Assembly: GCF_042654525.1 (NCBI RefSeq)
Contig: NZ_JBHSGP010000014.1
Coordinates: 744,001-808,000, forward strand
DNA from: Geojedonia litorea
GTDB lineage: Bacteria > Bacteroidota > Bacteroidia > Flavobacteriales > Flavobacteriaceae
Length of the DNA stretch: 64,000 bases
Direction: 5' to 3'
Positions within the stretch are counted from its first letter, which is position 1, and each line of letters begins with the position of its first letter. The position numbers and the translations under genes were made by a program. This document shows positions 17,418 through 26,070 of this stretch, piece by piece. The notes below the pieces were generated by a model. The model had not been told where the DNA came from. It worked only from the letters and a program-made list of their open reading frames with translations, and ran no database searches.

Positions 17418-18125
17418 ATGATAATCACTTCAAACCTTTCAAAATCTTACAACCAAAACCGTGTATTGCATATTGAGAGCCTCGATATTCCGAAAGGACA
17501 AAGCTTTGGTCTTGTAGGCAACAATGGTGCAGGTAAAACCACATATTTTAGTTTGTTGTTGGATTTGATCCAGCCTACAACAGGGCATATTAAAAACAAT
17601 AATATTTTGGTTCATGAGAGTGAAGATTGGAAGCCGTTTACCTCTTCATTTATCGATGAAAGTTTTTTAATTGGGTATTTAACACCAGAAGAATACTTTT
17701 ATTTTATTGGCGAGTTAAGAGGTCAAAATCGTGCTGATGTTGATAAACTACTTTCTCAATTTGAAGATTTTTTTCATGGCGAAATTTTAAAACAGAAAAA
17801 ATACCTTAGAGACTTAAGTAAAGGAAATCAAAAGAAGGTAGGCATTGTTGCCGCTTTGATAGGCAACCCAGAAGTAATTATACTTGATGAACCTTTTGCA
17901 AACCTTGATCCAACTACTCAAATTCGACTTAAAGCCATAATTAAAGATTTAGCCGAAACGAAGGGAGTCACAGTGCTTATTTCTAGCCATGATTTAATGC
18001 ATGTAACCGATGTATGTGAACGTATTGTGGTGCTTGAAAAAGGAGAAATTGTAAAAGATCTCGTCACTAGCGAAGCCACCTTAAAAGAATTAGAAGCCCA
18101 TTTTTCGGGTGCAGTCGCCAACTAA
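17418..18125 (+). CDS. ABC transporter ATP-binding protein
   Basis: A 235-residue single nucleotide-binding domain. Walker A is GNNGAGKTT (about residues 33-41), signature LSKGNQKKV (a variant of LSGGQ seen in ABC-2 exporters), Walker B VIILDEPFANLDP and H-loop SSHD. It partners with the DUF5687 permease immediately upstream and would power export of an unknown substrate. Confidence 0.93.
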   Translation: MIITSNLSKSYNQNRVLHIESLDIPKGQSFGLVGNNGAGKTTYFSLLLDLIQPTTGHIKNNNILVHESEDWKPFTSSFIDESFLIGYLTPEEYFYFIGELRGQNRADVDKLLSQFEDFFHGEILKQKKYLRDLSKGNQKKVGIVAALIGNPEVIILDEPFANLDPTTQIRLKAIIKDLAETKGVTVLISSHDLMHVTDVCERIVVLEKGEIVKDLVTSEATLKELEAHFSGAVAN

Positions 18126-18211
18126 AAGTCTTTTCATTTTTCAGCTATAATTCAAAAAGATGCTTATTTTTACAACGATGCATAATATTTGCCATTGTTT
18201 TTAGTTATACT

Positions 18212-20785
18212 ATGAACCTAATAATGCCAACGTTGACCACTTCTTTTAGAATTATAGTACTGGTTTGTTTCACTTCTATTTTAGTGGTGGGATGTTCTCG
18301 TAAGAAAGACAAATTCCTTAACAGAAACTTTCATGCATTAGGAACAAAATACAATATTTTATATAACGGAAATATTGCCTTGGAAAAGGGGCGTGAGAGT
18401 GTTGACGATGCCTATACCGATAATTATTGGGACTTGTTGGAAGTTGAACGCATGCAGGTTTCAGACGATATTGTGTTGCCTGGGCAATCAAAAAACAAAG
18501 ATTTTGAAGTTGCAGAAGAAAAAGCTATAAAAGCAGTTCAAAAGCACGGGATGAATATCTCCGGAAAAGAGAAAAATCCACAAGTAGACGAAGCTTATTT
18601 ACTGTTAGGGAAAGCACGATATTATGATCAAAGGTTCGTGCCAGCCCTTGAAGCCTTCAACTACATTCTTTACAAATATCCTGCGAGTGACAAAATTAAC
18701 CAAGCTAAAATATGGCGTGAAAAGGCAAATATTCGCTTGGAAAACAATGAATTGGCCATAAAAAATCTTAAACGTTTAATTAATCGAGAGGAACTTTCTA
18801 ATCAGGATTTGGCTGATGCTTCAGCAATGCTAGCTTCTGCATATATCAATATTAAAGCCAAGGATAGTGCTTTAACACAATTGGCAATTGCAGCAAAAAA
18901 CACCAAGAATAACAACCAAAAGGCACGTTATAATTATATAAGAGGGCAATTATATAATGAGTTTGGTAAAAAGGACAGTGCTAATTTAGCATTTGATAAA
19001 GTCATAGAACTTCATAGAAAAGTACCGCGTGCATATTATATTAATGCACATCTAGCCAAGGCTAATAATTTCGATTTAAATAAAGGCAACAAGCTCGAAT
19101 TTCAAGAGTATTTAACCAAAATGGAGGAGAACAGAGAAAACAGACCATTTCTGGATAAAATTTATTTTCAAATTGCCGAATATCACAAAGCAAATGGATC
19201 TGATACTATTGCAGAAGCCTATTACAATAAATCGTTAAGGACAAACTCGCAAGATTCATACTTAAAGTCACTTGATTATTCCACTTTGGGAGACATGAGT
19301 TTTGATCGTTCTGAATACAAAAAGGCTGGAGCTTACTATGATAGCACCATGACTAATTTAACATTGAATTCCAAGCCTTATCGTGTTATCAAACGTAAAC
19401 GTGACAATTTAGAAGATGTTATTTTTTATGAAGATGTAGCTCAAGTAAATGACAGTATCCTATATCTTGTCAATCTTTCACAAGCAGAAAGACTCAATTA
19501 TTTTGAAGCGTTTACACAAGACTTAAAAGAAAAGGCAGAAGCAAGAAAGGAAAAAGAAGAAATTGCGCAGCGTCTTAATACGGGACTGGCAACAGCCAAT
19601 AACATTAATTCTGGGACATCAATTGACCCTAGGAGGGGGTTAACCTCAGCTCCAGGGCCGCAGTCGTTTTATTTTTACAACCAAACAACAGTAGCGTTTG
19701 GTAGAAATGAGTTTTTAAGAATTTGGGGAGATAGATCGCTCAAGGATAATTGGAGACTTTCAAACAGCAATACTTCTAATACAAATCAGCAAGTTAATGC
19801 ATTAGTTGCAGGAGCAACTGAAGAAGAACTTTATGACCCCGAATTCTATATTTCTAAAATTCCAACAGAAGGCAAAGCCATTGATAGTTTGATTAGAGAT
19901 AGAAATTATGCCTATTACCAATTAGGCGTTATCTATAAAGAAAAGTTTAAAGAACTTGAACTTGCAAAAAGCAAGTTAAACACGCTTTTAAACAACGATC
20001 CAGAAGAACGTTTGATACTTCCAACAAAATACCATTTGTACCAAATATATGAAGGATTAGGTCAAACCCAGGAGGCTAATATTGCAAAGAATGATATAAT
20101 CTCAAATTATCCAGATTCGAGATATGCTGAATTGCTATTAAACCCTAAATCTCAATTAGCTAAAGACCAAAATAGTCCAGAAAGCCTCTACGAAAAGGTT
20201 TACGAACAATTTTTATCGCAAAATTATGCCTCGGTTATTGAGCAAAGCGATGGTTATATCAAAGAGTTTGACGGCGATATGATAGTTCCAAAGTTTGAAA
20301 TTTTAAAAGCCTCTGCTAGAGGACGGTTATACGGCTTTGAAGCTTACAAAGAAAGCATTAACTATATCGCTTTAAATTATCCTAATGCCGAAGAGGGCAA
20401 AAAGGCCGAAGAAATTATGGAAGTTGTAATCCCGGTGCTTGAGCAAAAAGGCTTTACAGACGATACTTTAGCAAAAAATTTCAATGTAATTTATCAATTT
20501 GGTAATAATTCAGGTGAAGATAGTGATGCATTTTTGAAAAAAATTCAAGAAGAAATAGCCGATATCAGATATTTTGAATTGAGTGCCACCAAAGACGTTT
20601 ATGATAAAAATACTACCTTTATAGTCATACATGGTTTCAATGACATGGGCGGAGCTGTTGGTTTTGCTGATTTGTTAAGAGAGCGAAAATCAAAAATCAT
20701 AAGACCATACATAGCAATTTCTTCTCCAAACTATGAAACCGTGCAATTGCATAAAAATTTAGACGAATATATTAAAGCGCAGTAA
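18212..20785 (+). CDS. sprE: Type IX secretion/gliding lipoprotein PorW/SprE-like, TPR protein
   Basis: An 857-residue outer-membrane-associated lipoprotein: a signal peptide ends in the lipobox LVVGC with Cys28, followed by KDKFLNRNFHALGTKYNILYNG, a hallmark of PorW/SprE. The body consists of tetratricopeptide-like helical repeats in two blocks (about 100-430 and 560-760) separated by a Q/N/S-rich stretch. Family members in Flavobacterium johnsoniae and Porphyromonas are required for type IX secretion and, in gliding species, motility. Gene order porW-bactofilin-atp is consistent with my knowledge of flavobacteria. An ATG four codons downstream is an alternative start. Confidence 0.87.
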   Translation: MNLIMPTLTTSFRIIVLVCFTSILVVGCSRKKDKFLNRNFHALGTKYNILYNGNIALEKGRESVDDAYTDNYWDLLEVERMQVSDDIVLPGQSKNKDFEVAEEKAIKAVQKHGMNISGKEKNPQVDEAYLLLGKARYYDQRFVPALEAFNYILYKYPASDKINQAKIWREKANIRLENNELAIKNLKRLINREELSNQDLADASAMLASAYINIKAKDSALTQLAIAAKNTKNNNQKARYNYIRGQLYNEFGKKDSANLAFDKVIELHRKVPRAYYINAHLAKANNFDLNKGNKLEFQEYLTKMEENRENRPFLDKIYFQIAEYHKANGSDTIAEAYYNKSLRTNSQDSYLKSLDYSTLGDMSFDRSEYKKAGAYYDSTMTNLTLNSKPYRVIKRKRDNLEDVIFYEDVAQVNDSILYLVNLSQAERLNYFEAFTQDLKEKAEARKEKEEIAQRLNTGLATANNINSGTSIDPRRGLTSAPGPQSFYFYNQTTVAFGRNEFLRIWGDRSLKDNWRLSNSNTSNTNQQVNALVAGATEEELYDPEFYISKIPTEGKAIDSLIRDRNYAYYQLGVIYKEKFKELELAKSKLNTLLNNDPEERLILPTKYHLYQIYEGLGQTQEANIAKNDIISNYPDSRYAELLLNPKSQLAKDQNSPESLYEKVYEQFLSQNYASVIEQSDGYIKEFDGDMIVPKFEILKASARGRLYGFEAYKESINYIALNYPNAEEGKKAEEIMEVVIPVLEQKGFTDDTLAKNFNVIYQFGNNSGEDSDAFLKKIQEEIADIRYFELSATKDVYDKNTTFIVIHGFNDMGGAVGFADLLRERKSKIIRPYIAISSPNYETVQLHKNLDEYIKAQ

Positions 20786-20786
20786 A

Positions 20787-21215
20787 ATGTTTTCAGATTT
20801 AAAAAAAGGAAAAATGGCAGCAACAGATACATATTCACAGCAAAATTTAATTGCTAAAGGAACTACAGTTACAGGGGATATCATAAGTGATGGTGATTTT
20901 AGAATTGAAGGGAACATTCAAGGCAATCTCAAAACACCAGGAAAAGTTGTAATTGGAAAAACGGGCCTTATTAATGGTACTTTAAAAAGTGCGAATGCCG
21001 ATATTGAAGGCAAATTTTCAGGTAAATTAATACTTACAGACACACTTTCATTGAAATCTTCGGCACAGGTTGAGGGCGAAGTTGAAGTGGGAAAACTGGC
21101 AGTAGAACCAGGAGCCTCATTTAATGCAACTTGTTTAATGAAAGGTTCTGTAAAAGAATTAAGTAAAGGTGAACAACAATCAAGGCTCACAAGAGAAGCC
21201 GAAAAAACAGCTTAA
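20787..21215 (+). CDS. Bactofilin (polymer-forming cytoskeletal protein)
   Basis: A 142-residue protein with a short disordered N-terminus and a central right-handed beta-helix (about residues 25-118) recognisable by regularly spaced IxGxI, GNLKT, GKVVIGKTG and GEVEVGKLAVEPGA turns. Bactofilins self-assemble without nucleotide into filaments that organise cell-wall or polar structures. It starts one base after the sprE stop, and its 3' end overlaps the atpZ-like gene by 47 bases, so expression of the three is likely linked. Confidence 0.9.
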   Translation: MFSDLKKGKMAATDTYSQQNLIAKGTTVTGDIISDGDFRIEGNIQGNLKTPGKVVIGKTGLINGTLKSANADIEGKFSGKLILTDTLSLKSSAQVEGEVEVGKLAVEPGASFNATCLMKGSVKELSKGEQQSRLTREAEKTA

Positions 21216-21405
21216 AAACGCCGCCATACTTACAGGAGTAGCAATACAAATGGGAGTAACTATTTATCTGTTTGCCATTTTAGGCAAATGGCTGGATAGT
21301 GAATATAATAATGGCGAAAAACTCTATGTCATTATTTGCACCCTAACCGGGATTGCAATATCATTTTACCTAGTTATTAAACAAGTTAATAGAATTAAAT
21401 ATTAA
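21169..21405 (+). CDS. AtpZ/AtpI-family ATP synthase accessory membrane protein
   Basis: A 78-residue protein with two membrane helices (AAILTGVAIQMGVTIYLFAIL and LYVIICTLTGIAISFYLVI) and a short charged loop GKWLDSEYNNGEK, the typical AtpZ layout. AtpZ/AtpI proteins help assemble the c-ring or carry divalent cations for the synthase. The start is a GTG lying inside the bactofilin gene (47-base overlap); no ATG occurs before the first helix. Its stop overlaps the next start by one base, and the atp genes follow. Confidence 0.82.
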   Translation: MNNNQGSQEKPKKQLKNAAILTGVAIQMGVTIYLFAILGKWLDSEYNNGEKLYVIICTLTGIAISFYLVIKQVNRIKY

Positions 21406-21800
21406 TGCCTCGTTCGATTATTAAATTTTCAATGCTCATTATTGGAGTTCTTTCTTTTATGTTTATTATTCATATAGCAACGCTAAACGTTTTAGATTTA
21501 CTGCTATTTGCTGATAGAATTATTGAAGCTTATCTCATTAACGGGGTGTTAGCAATTGCAATATTCTTTGTCATGCTTGCTTTAAAGAATAGATATCAGA
21601 GCCAATTGGGCTTTATTTTTATGTTTGGAAGCGCCTTAAAATTCTTGGTTTTTTTCATTGTTTTTTATCCGTTTTATAAACAGGACGACGTGATAAGTCG
21701 AACCGAATTTTTTGCGTTTTTCTTACCTTATGCAACATGTCTAATAATTGAAACTGCTAGCCTTTCAAAATGGTTGAATAAGCAAGGGTCTAACCCGTAA
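21405..21800 (+). CDS. Small membrane protein, DUF6168-like, AtpI position
   Basis: A 131-residue protein with four predicted membrane helices and little else. From memory, flavobacteria carry a DUF6168 protein at exactly this point between AtpZ and AtpB, where other bacteria have AtpI. Four helices and the location make an AtpI-like assembly role plausible, but this is inference from position. It starts on the last base of the atpZ stop; atpB follows after a promoter-bearing gap. Confidence 0.62.
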   Translation: MPRSIIKFSMLIIGVLSFMFIIHIATLNVLDLLLFADRIIEAYLINGVLAIAIFFVMLALKNRYQSQLGFIFMFGSALKFLVFFIVFYPFYKQDDVISRTEFFAFFLPYATCLIIETASLSKWLNKQGSNP

Positions 21801-21833
21801 AAAACACCCCATAAAATAAAACATAAAATAGTT

Positions 21834-21862
21834 TTTGTTTTTGAGATAAAAACCTACCTTTG
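21834..21862 (+). promoter_or_regulatory. Candidate Bacteroidota promoter for the atp operon
   Basis: TTTG at 21834-21837, a 17-base spacer and a perfect -7 box TACCTTTG (21855-21862). Predicted transcription start is near 21868, about 29 bases before atpB. It would let atpBEFHAG be transcribed independently of the upstream porW/bactofilin/atpZ genes. Confidence 0.65.
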
Positions 21863-21896
21863 CAGCGATTTTTAAGCCACTATTAGATAGAGTGAT

Positions 21897-22985
21897 ATGC
21901 GAAGAAAAATAACTGTAAAAACAATTACCTTATTACTATTTTTAGTCTCTTTTGTGACTTACGGTCAAGAAGACCACAGTCAAGCTGAATCAGGCACTGA
22001 TAAAAGGAGTGAAATTAAAGAGTACATACAGCACCATTTACAAGATTCATACGATTTTAATTTGTTCTCATGGACAACTGATGCTGGTGAGGTAAAACAC
22101 TTTGGATTTCCACTCCCTGTGATTTTATGGGACGATGGTTTAAAAGTCTTTTCATCTTCAAAATTTCATCATGGAGAAACCGTGGCTGAAGTAGATGGAA
22201 ATTACTACAAAAACTATCACGGCAAAATATACAAAACAGATGCTGAAGGCACAATTAATTACGATGCCGAGCACCATGCTACAAATGCAAAGCCACTAGA
22301 CTTTTCTATTACCAAAAACGTAGTCATGATTATGATGGTATTCGCCATTATGTTCTTTATGTTTAGTAGAATGGCAAAATCGTATCAAAAAAACAATGGG
22401 ATGCCCAAAGGTATGGGTCGTTTTTTAGAGCCTATTGTGATTTATGTTCGTGATGAAATAGCAATTCCTAATATAGGTGAAAAGCATTACAAACGATACA
22501 TGAGTTATTTGTTAACTGTGTTTTTCTTTGTTTGGATTGTGAATTTATTTGGATTGACTCCAATAGGAATGAACGTTACTAATAATATAGCGGTTACCTT
22601 ATGTTTAGCACTTATAACTTATGTTATAACTACCTTTTCAGGAAATAAAAACTATTGGAAACACATCTTCTGGATGCCAGGGGTACCTGTTCCAATGAAA
22701 ATAATATTGGCGCCTATAGAACTTTTAGGAACCATTATAAAGCCCTTCTCATTAATGATACGATTGTATGCAAATATTACTGCCGGACATATTGTATTGA
22801 TGAGTATTATTGGGATGATGTTTGTGTTTCATAATTGGATAGGAAGTTCTTTATCCTTTGTTTTAGCCTTTGTGTTAGGTATTTTAGAATTATTGGTAGC
22901 GGCTTTACAAGCATATATTTTTACCGTGCTTTCAGCACTATACTTTGGTATGGCGGTTGAGGAGCATCATGATGAAGCACATTAA
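21897..22985 (+). CDS. atpB: ATP synthase F0 subunit a
   Basis: A 362-residue proton-channel subunit, longer than the 240-270 residues of most bacterial AtpB. The extra length is N-terminal: a signal-peptide-like segment (about 7-24), then a His- and Asp-rich region of roughly 115 residues before the first family helix. The channel core is intact, with the essential arginine in SLMIRLYANITAGHIV. The extension is normal for Bacteroidota as I recall. It has its own promoter and starts the atpBEFHAG operon. Confidence 0.95.
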   Translation: MRRKITVKTITLLLFLVSFVTYGQEDHSQAESGTDKRSEIKEYIQHHLQDSYDFNLFSWTTDAGEVKHFGFPLPVILWDDGLKVFSSSKFHHGETVAEVDGNYYKNYHGKIYKTDAEGTINYDAEHHATNAKPLDFSITKNVVMIMMVFAIMFFMFSRMAKSYQKNNGMPKGMGRFLEPIVIYVRDEIAIPNIGEKHYKRYMSYLLTVFFFVWIVNLFGLTPIGMNVTNNIAVTLCLALITYVITTFSGNKNYWKHIFWMPGVPVPMKIILAPIELLGTIIKPFSLMIRLYANITAGHIVLMSIIGMMFVFHNWIGSSLSFVLAFVLGILELLVAALQAYIFTVLSALYFGMAVEEHHDEAH

Positions 22986-23021
22986 TAAGTTGAATGTTTA
23001 ATTTTTAATTATATATATATT

Positions 23022-23213
23022 ATGGAAATTCCAGCAATCGTAGGAGCAGGTTTAGTAGTAATTGGAGCAGGAATCGGGATCGGAAGGATCGGTGGTTCAG
23101 CTATGGAAGCAATTGCACGTCAACCGGAAGCTACAGGAAAGATTCAAACTGCCATGCTTATTGCAGCGGCCTTAATTGAAGGTATTGGTTTTGCTGCATT
23201 GTTTGCAGTGTAA
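23022..23213 (+). CDS. atpE: ATP synthase F0 subunit c
   Basis: A 63-residue hairpin of two membrane helices, on the short side for the family (70-80). The glycine-rich first helix GAGIGIGRIGG is followed by the polar loop ARQPE and the ion-binding Glu53 in LIEGIGF. The residue after the glutamate is glycine, not Ser/Thr, so the site looks like the proton type. A stem-loop follows the gene, which may favour its higher expression needed for the c-ring. Confidence 0.96.
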   Translation: MEIPAIVGAGLVVIGAGIGIGRIGGSAMEAIARQPEATGKIQTAMLIAAALIEGIGFAALFAV

Positions 23214-23224
23214 AACAAACAAAA

Positions 23225-23264
23225 AAAGAAACAGCTATAACGGTTGGTTGTAGCTGTTCTTTTA
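23225..23264 (+). promoter_or_regulatory. Stem-loop with T-run between atpE and atpF
   Basis: AACAGCTA (23230-23237) pairs with TAGCTGTT (23251-23258) across a 13-base loop; the stem extends through a one-base bulge to AAAG/CTTT and runs into TTTT. It resembles a partial terminator or an RNA-stabilising hairpin inside the operon. Confidence 0.6.
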
Positions 23265-23298
23265 AATTAAACATTAATTAGTTTAGAAATAACATATT

Positions 23299-23799
23299 AT
23301 GGAAAAATTACTTGACCAGTTTTCATTAGGATTGTTTTTTTGGCAAGCAGTATTATTTATAGCACTAATCCTTTTATTAAGAAAATTTGCTTGGAAACCT
23401 ATTTTGGATTCAGTAAATAATAGAGAAGAGGGAATAAAAAATGCTTTAGAATCTGCAGAGAACGCTAAAAGAGAAATGCAAAACCTTCAGGCAGATAACG
23501 AAAAGTTATTACAAGAAGCTAGATTAGAGCGTGAGACTATGTTAAAAGAAGCTCGTGATATCAAGAATAAAATGATTGAAGATGCTAAAGGTGAAGCGCA
23601 ACTGCAAGCGAGTAAAATAATTGAACAAGCCCAAACAGCTATTGAAAGTGAAAAGAAAGCAGCTATGACAGAACTTAAAAATCATGTTGCAACCTTGTCA
23701 TTAGAAATCGCTGAAAAAGTTGTTCGTAAAGAATTATCTACACAAGATAGCCAAGAAAAATTGGTTGAGTCTATGTTAGGTGAAGCAAAATTAAACTAA
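23299..23799 (+). CDS. atpF: ATP synthase F0 subunit b
   Basis: A 166-residue peripheral-stalk subunit: one N-terminal membrane helix (FFWQAVLFIALILLLRKFAW), then a highly charged continuous helix from about residue 35 to the end, forming the dimeric stalk. WKPILDSVNNREEGIKNAL just after the membrane is typical of the family. It follows atpE after an 85-base gap containing a hairpin, and lies five bases before atpH. Confidence 0.95.
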   Translation: MEKLLDQFSLGLFFWQAVLFIALILLLRKFAWKPILDSVNNREEGIKNALESAENAKREMQNLQADNEKLLQEARLERETMLKEARDIKNKMIEDAKGEAQLQASKIIEQAQTAIESEKKAAMTELKNHVATLSLEIAEKVVRKELSTQDSQEKLVESMLGEAKLN

Positions 23800-23804
23800 T
23801 CACA

Positions 23805-24341
23805 ATGGCAGGAGCAAGAGCAGCAGTACGATATGCCAAAGCAGTTTTAAGCTTGGCTTCAGATCAAAAAATGGCCGAAGCGGTCAATAATGATATGAAG
23901 CTGATGGCTAATACAATTGCTAATAGCGAGGACCTAAAAAACGTAGTTAAGAGTCCAGTGGTTAGATCTTCAGTAAAAAAAGAAGTACTTCAACAAGTTT
24001 TTAAAGGCACAAACGCTATTACAGGGAATCTAATAGACACCTTAATTGCTAATAAAAGAGTAGCACTTTTAGAAGAAATTGCTTCAAAATATATTCAATT
24101 ATACGATGAGTTAAGAGGAACTCAAGTAGCTAAAGTTACTACCGCTGTTCCATTAACTGATGGATTGAAATCTAAAGTATTGGCGAAAATTAAAGAACTT
24201 ACAGGTAACGATATTGAAGTTGAAAATACTATTGATGAAAGTATTTTAGGAGGCTTCATTTTACGTGTTGGTGATATACAATACGATGCAAGTATTGCTA
24301 ACAATTTAAATAAGTTAAAGAGAGAATTTACATTAAACTAA
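23805..24341 (+). CDS. atpH: ATP synthase F1 subunit delta
   Basis: A 178-residue OSCP/delta subunit that joins the stalk to the F1 head. The N-terminal domain has ARAAVRYAKAVLSLA; the C-terminal part shows GTQVAKVTTAVPL and the family signature DESILGGFILRVGD near residues 144-157. It lies between atpF and atpA in the usual order. Confidence 0.94.
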   Translation: MAGARAAVRYAKAVLSLASDQKMAEAVNNDMKLMANTIANSEDLKNVVKSPVVRSSVKKEVLQQVFKGTNAITGNLIDTLIANKRVALLEEIASKYIQLYDELRGTQVAKVTTAVPLTDGLKSKVLAKIKELTGNDIEVENTIDESILGGFILRVGDIQYDASIANNLNKLKREFTLN

Positions 24342-24343
24342 AA

Positions 24344-24380
24344 GCGTTTAGATCAGATTTTAAAATCTAGTACCTAACGC
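24344..24380 (+). other. Two-tier inverted repeat between atpH and atpA
   Basis: A perfect 14-base palindrome AGATTTTAAAATCT (24355-24368) is enclosed by GCGTT (24344-24348) and AACGC (24376-24380). It fills most of the atpH-atpA gap. There is no T-run after it, so it is not a standard terminator; an mRNA-stability or translational role is possible. Confidence 0.45.
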
Positions 24381-24396
24381 CTAATATTAAATAAAA

Positions 24397-25977
24397 ATGG
24401 CAGAAGTAAAACCAGCTGAAATATCAGCAATCTTAAAACAACAACTATCAGGTTTTGAAGCAGGTGCTTCATTAGACGAAGTAGGAACAGTATTAACTGT
24501 TGGTGATGGTATTGTACGTGCTTACGGATTATCTAACGCCCAATATGGAGAGTTAGTAGAATTCGATGGTGGTTTAGAAGGAATTGTACTAAACCTTGAG
24601 GAAGATAACGTTGGTATTGTATTATTAGGACATTCCAAAGGTGTAAAAGAAGGTTCAACAGTTAAACGTACCAAGCGTATTGCTTCTATTAATGTTGGAG
24701 AAGGTATAATTGGTCGTGTTGTTGATACATTAGGAAATCCTATCGATGGTAAAGGTGCTATCGAAGGTAAAACTTTTGAAATGCCATTAGAGCGTAAAGC
24801 TCCTGGTGTTATTTACCGTGAACCAGTAACAGAACCACTTCAAACAGGAATTAAATCAATCGATGCCATGATTCCAGTTGGTAGAGGTCAACGTGAGTTG
24901 GTAATTGGTGACCGTCAAACAGGAAAAACAACGGTTTGTATTGACACTATCTTAAATCAGAAAGAGTTTTACGATGCAGGTGAACCTGTATATTGTATTT
25001 ATGTTGCAGTTGGACAAAAAGCATCAACAGTAGCAAATATTGCAAAAGTATTAGAAGAGAGAGGCGCTTTAGCTTACACCACAATCGTTGCAGCAAATGC
25101 ATCAGATCCTGCTCCAATGCAAGTTTATGCCCCTATGGCAGGAGCGGCGATTGGAGAATATTTTAGAGACACAGGTCGTCCGGCTTTAATTATCTATGAT
25201 GATTTATCTAAACAAGCTGTTGCATATCGTGAGGTGTCACTTTTATTACGTCGTCCTCCAGGACGTGAGGCCTACCCAGGTGACGTATTCTACTTACATT
25301 CACGTTTATTAGAGCGTTCTGCTAAAATCATTAACAATGATGAGATCGCTAAAAACATGAACGATTTACCAGACAGCTTAAAACCTATGGTTAAAGGTGG
25401 TGGGTCCTTAACAGCGTTACCAATTATTGAAACACAGGCAGGTGACGTATCGGCTTATATCCCAACAAACGTAATTTCTATTACCGACGGGCAAATTTTC
25501 TTGGATGGAGATTTGTTTAACTCTGGAGTTCGTCCTGCAATTAACGTAGGTATTTCAGTATCACGTGTAGGAGGAAATGCTCAAATTAAGTCTATGAAAA
25601 AGGTTGCAGGAACATTAAAATTAGACCAAGCGCAGTTCCGTGAATTGGAAGCCTTCGCAAAATTTGGTTCTGATTTGGATGCGGCAACTTTAAATGTAAT
25701 TGAAAAAGGAAAACGTAACGTTGAGATTTTAAAGCAAGCACAAAACGATCCATTTACAGTTGAAGAGCAAATTGCGATTATTTATGCAGGTTCTAAAAAC
25801 TTATTAAGAAGCGTACCTGTTGAAAAAATAAAAGAGTTTGAGCGTGATTATTTAGAGTTCCTTAAAGCAAAGCATAGCGATGTTTTAGCAACTTTAAAAG
25901 CAGGAAAATTAACTGATGAAGTTACAGATACATTAACAGCTGTAGCAAAAGATTTATCAGGAAAGTTTAAAGCTTAA
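24397..25977 (+). CDS. atpA: ATP synthase F1 subunit alpha
   Basis: A 526-residue regulatory nucleotide-binding subunit of F1. The P-loop is GDRQTGKT (171-178), followed by ALIIYDDLSKQAVAYREVSLLLRRPPGREAYPGDVFY read in sections as the characteristic alpha-subunit stretch, and SRVGGNAQIKSMKKVAG, which carries the arginine finger region. Length is normal. It is followed by a short hairpin repeat and atpG; the catalytic beta subunit gene is not downstream. Confidence 0.97.
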   Translation: MAEVKPAEISAILKQQLSGFEAGASLDEVGTVLTVGDGIVRAYGLSNAQYGELVEFDGGLEGIVLNLEEDNVGIVLLGHSKGVKEGSTVKRTKRIASINVGEGIIGRVVDTLGNPIDGKGAIEGKTFEMPLERKAPGVIYREPVTEPLQTGIKSIDAMIPVGRGQRELVIGDRQTGKTTVCIDTILNQKEFYDAGEPVYCIYVAVGQKASTVANIAKVLEERGALAYTTIVAANASDPAPMQVYAPMAGAAIGEYFRDTGRPALIIYDDLSKQAVAYREVSLLLRRPPGREAYPGDVFYLHSRLLERSAKIINNDEIAKNMNDLPDSLKPMVKGGGSLTALPIIETQAGDVSAYIPTNVISITDGQIFLDGDLFNSGVRPAINVGISVSRVGGNAQIKSMKKVAGTLKLDQAQFRELEAFAKFGSDLDAATLNVIEKGKRNVEILKQAQNDPFTVEEQIAIIYAGSKNLLRSVPVEKIKEFERDYLEFLKAKHSDVLATLKAGKLTDEVTDTLTAVAKDLSGKFKA

Positions 25978-25994
25978 AAAACAATCATAATGTC

Positions 25995-26015
25995 ATCCTG
26001 AACTTGTTTCAGGAT
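25995..26015. repeat. REP-like palindromic element between atpA and atpG
   Basis: ATCCTGAA and TTCAGGAT form an 8-bp stem with a five-base loop. The wider string GTCATCCTGAACTTGTTTCA is, as I recall, a short palindromic sequence found many times in Bacteroidota genomes. Only this one copy was noticed in the window. Confidence 0.5.
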
Positions 26016-26070
26016 CTCATAATTTAGTTCAAGAATATTCTGATTTAATTTAGAATTAGAAATAAAGATT

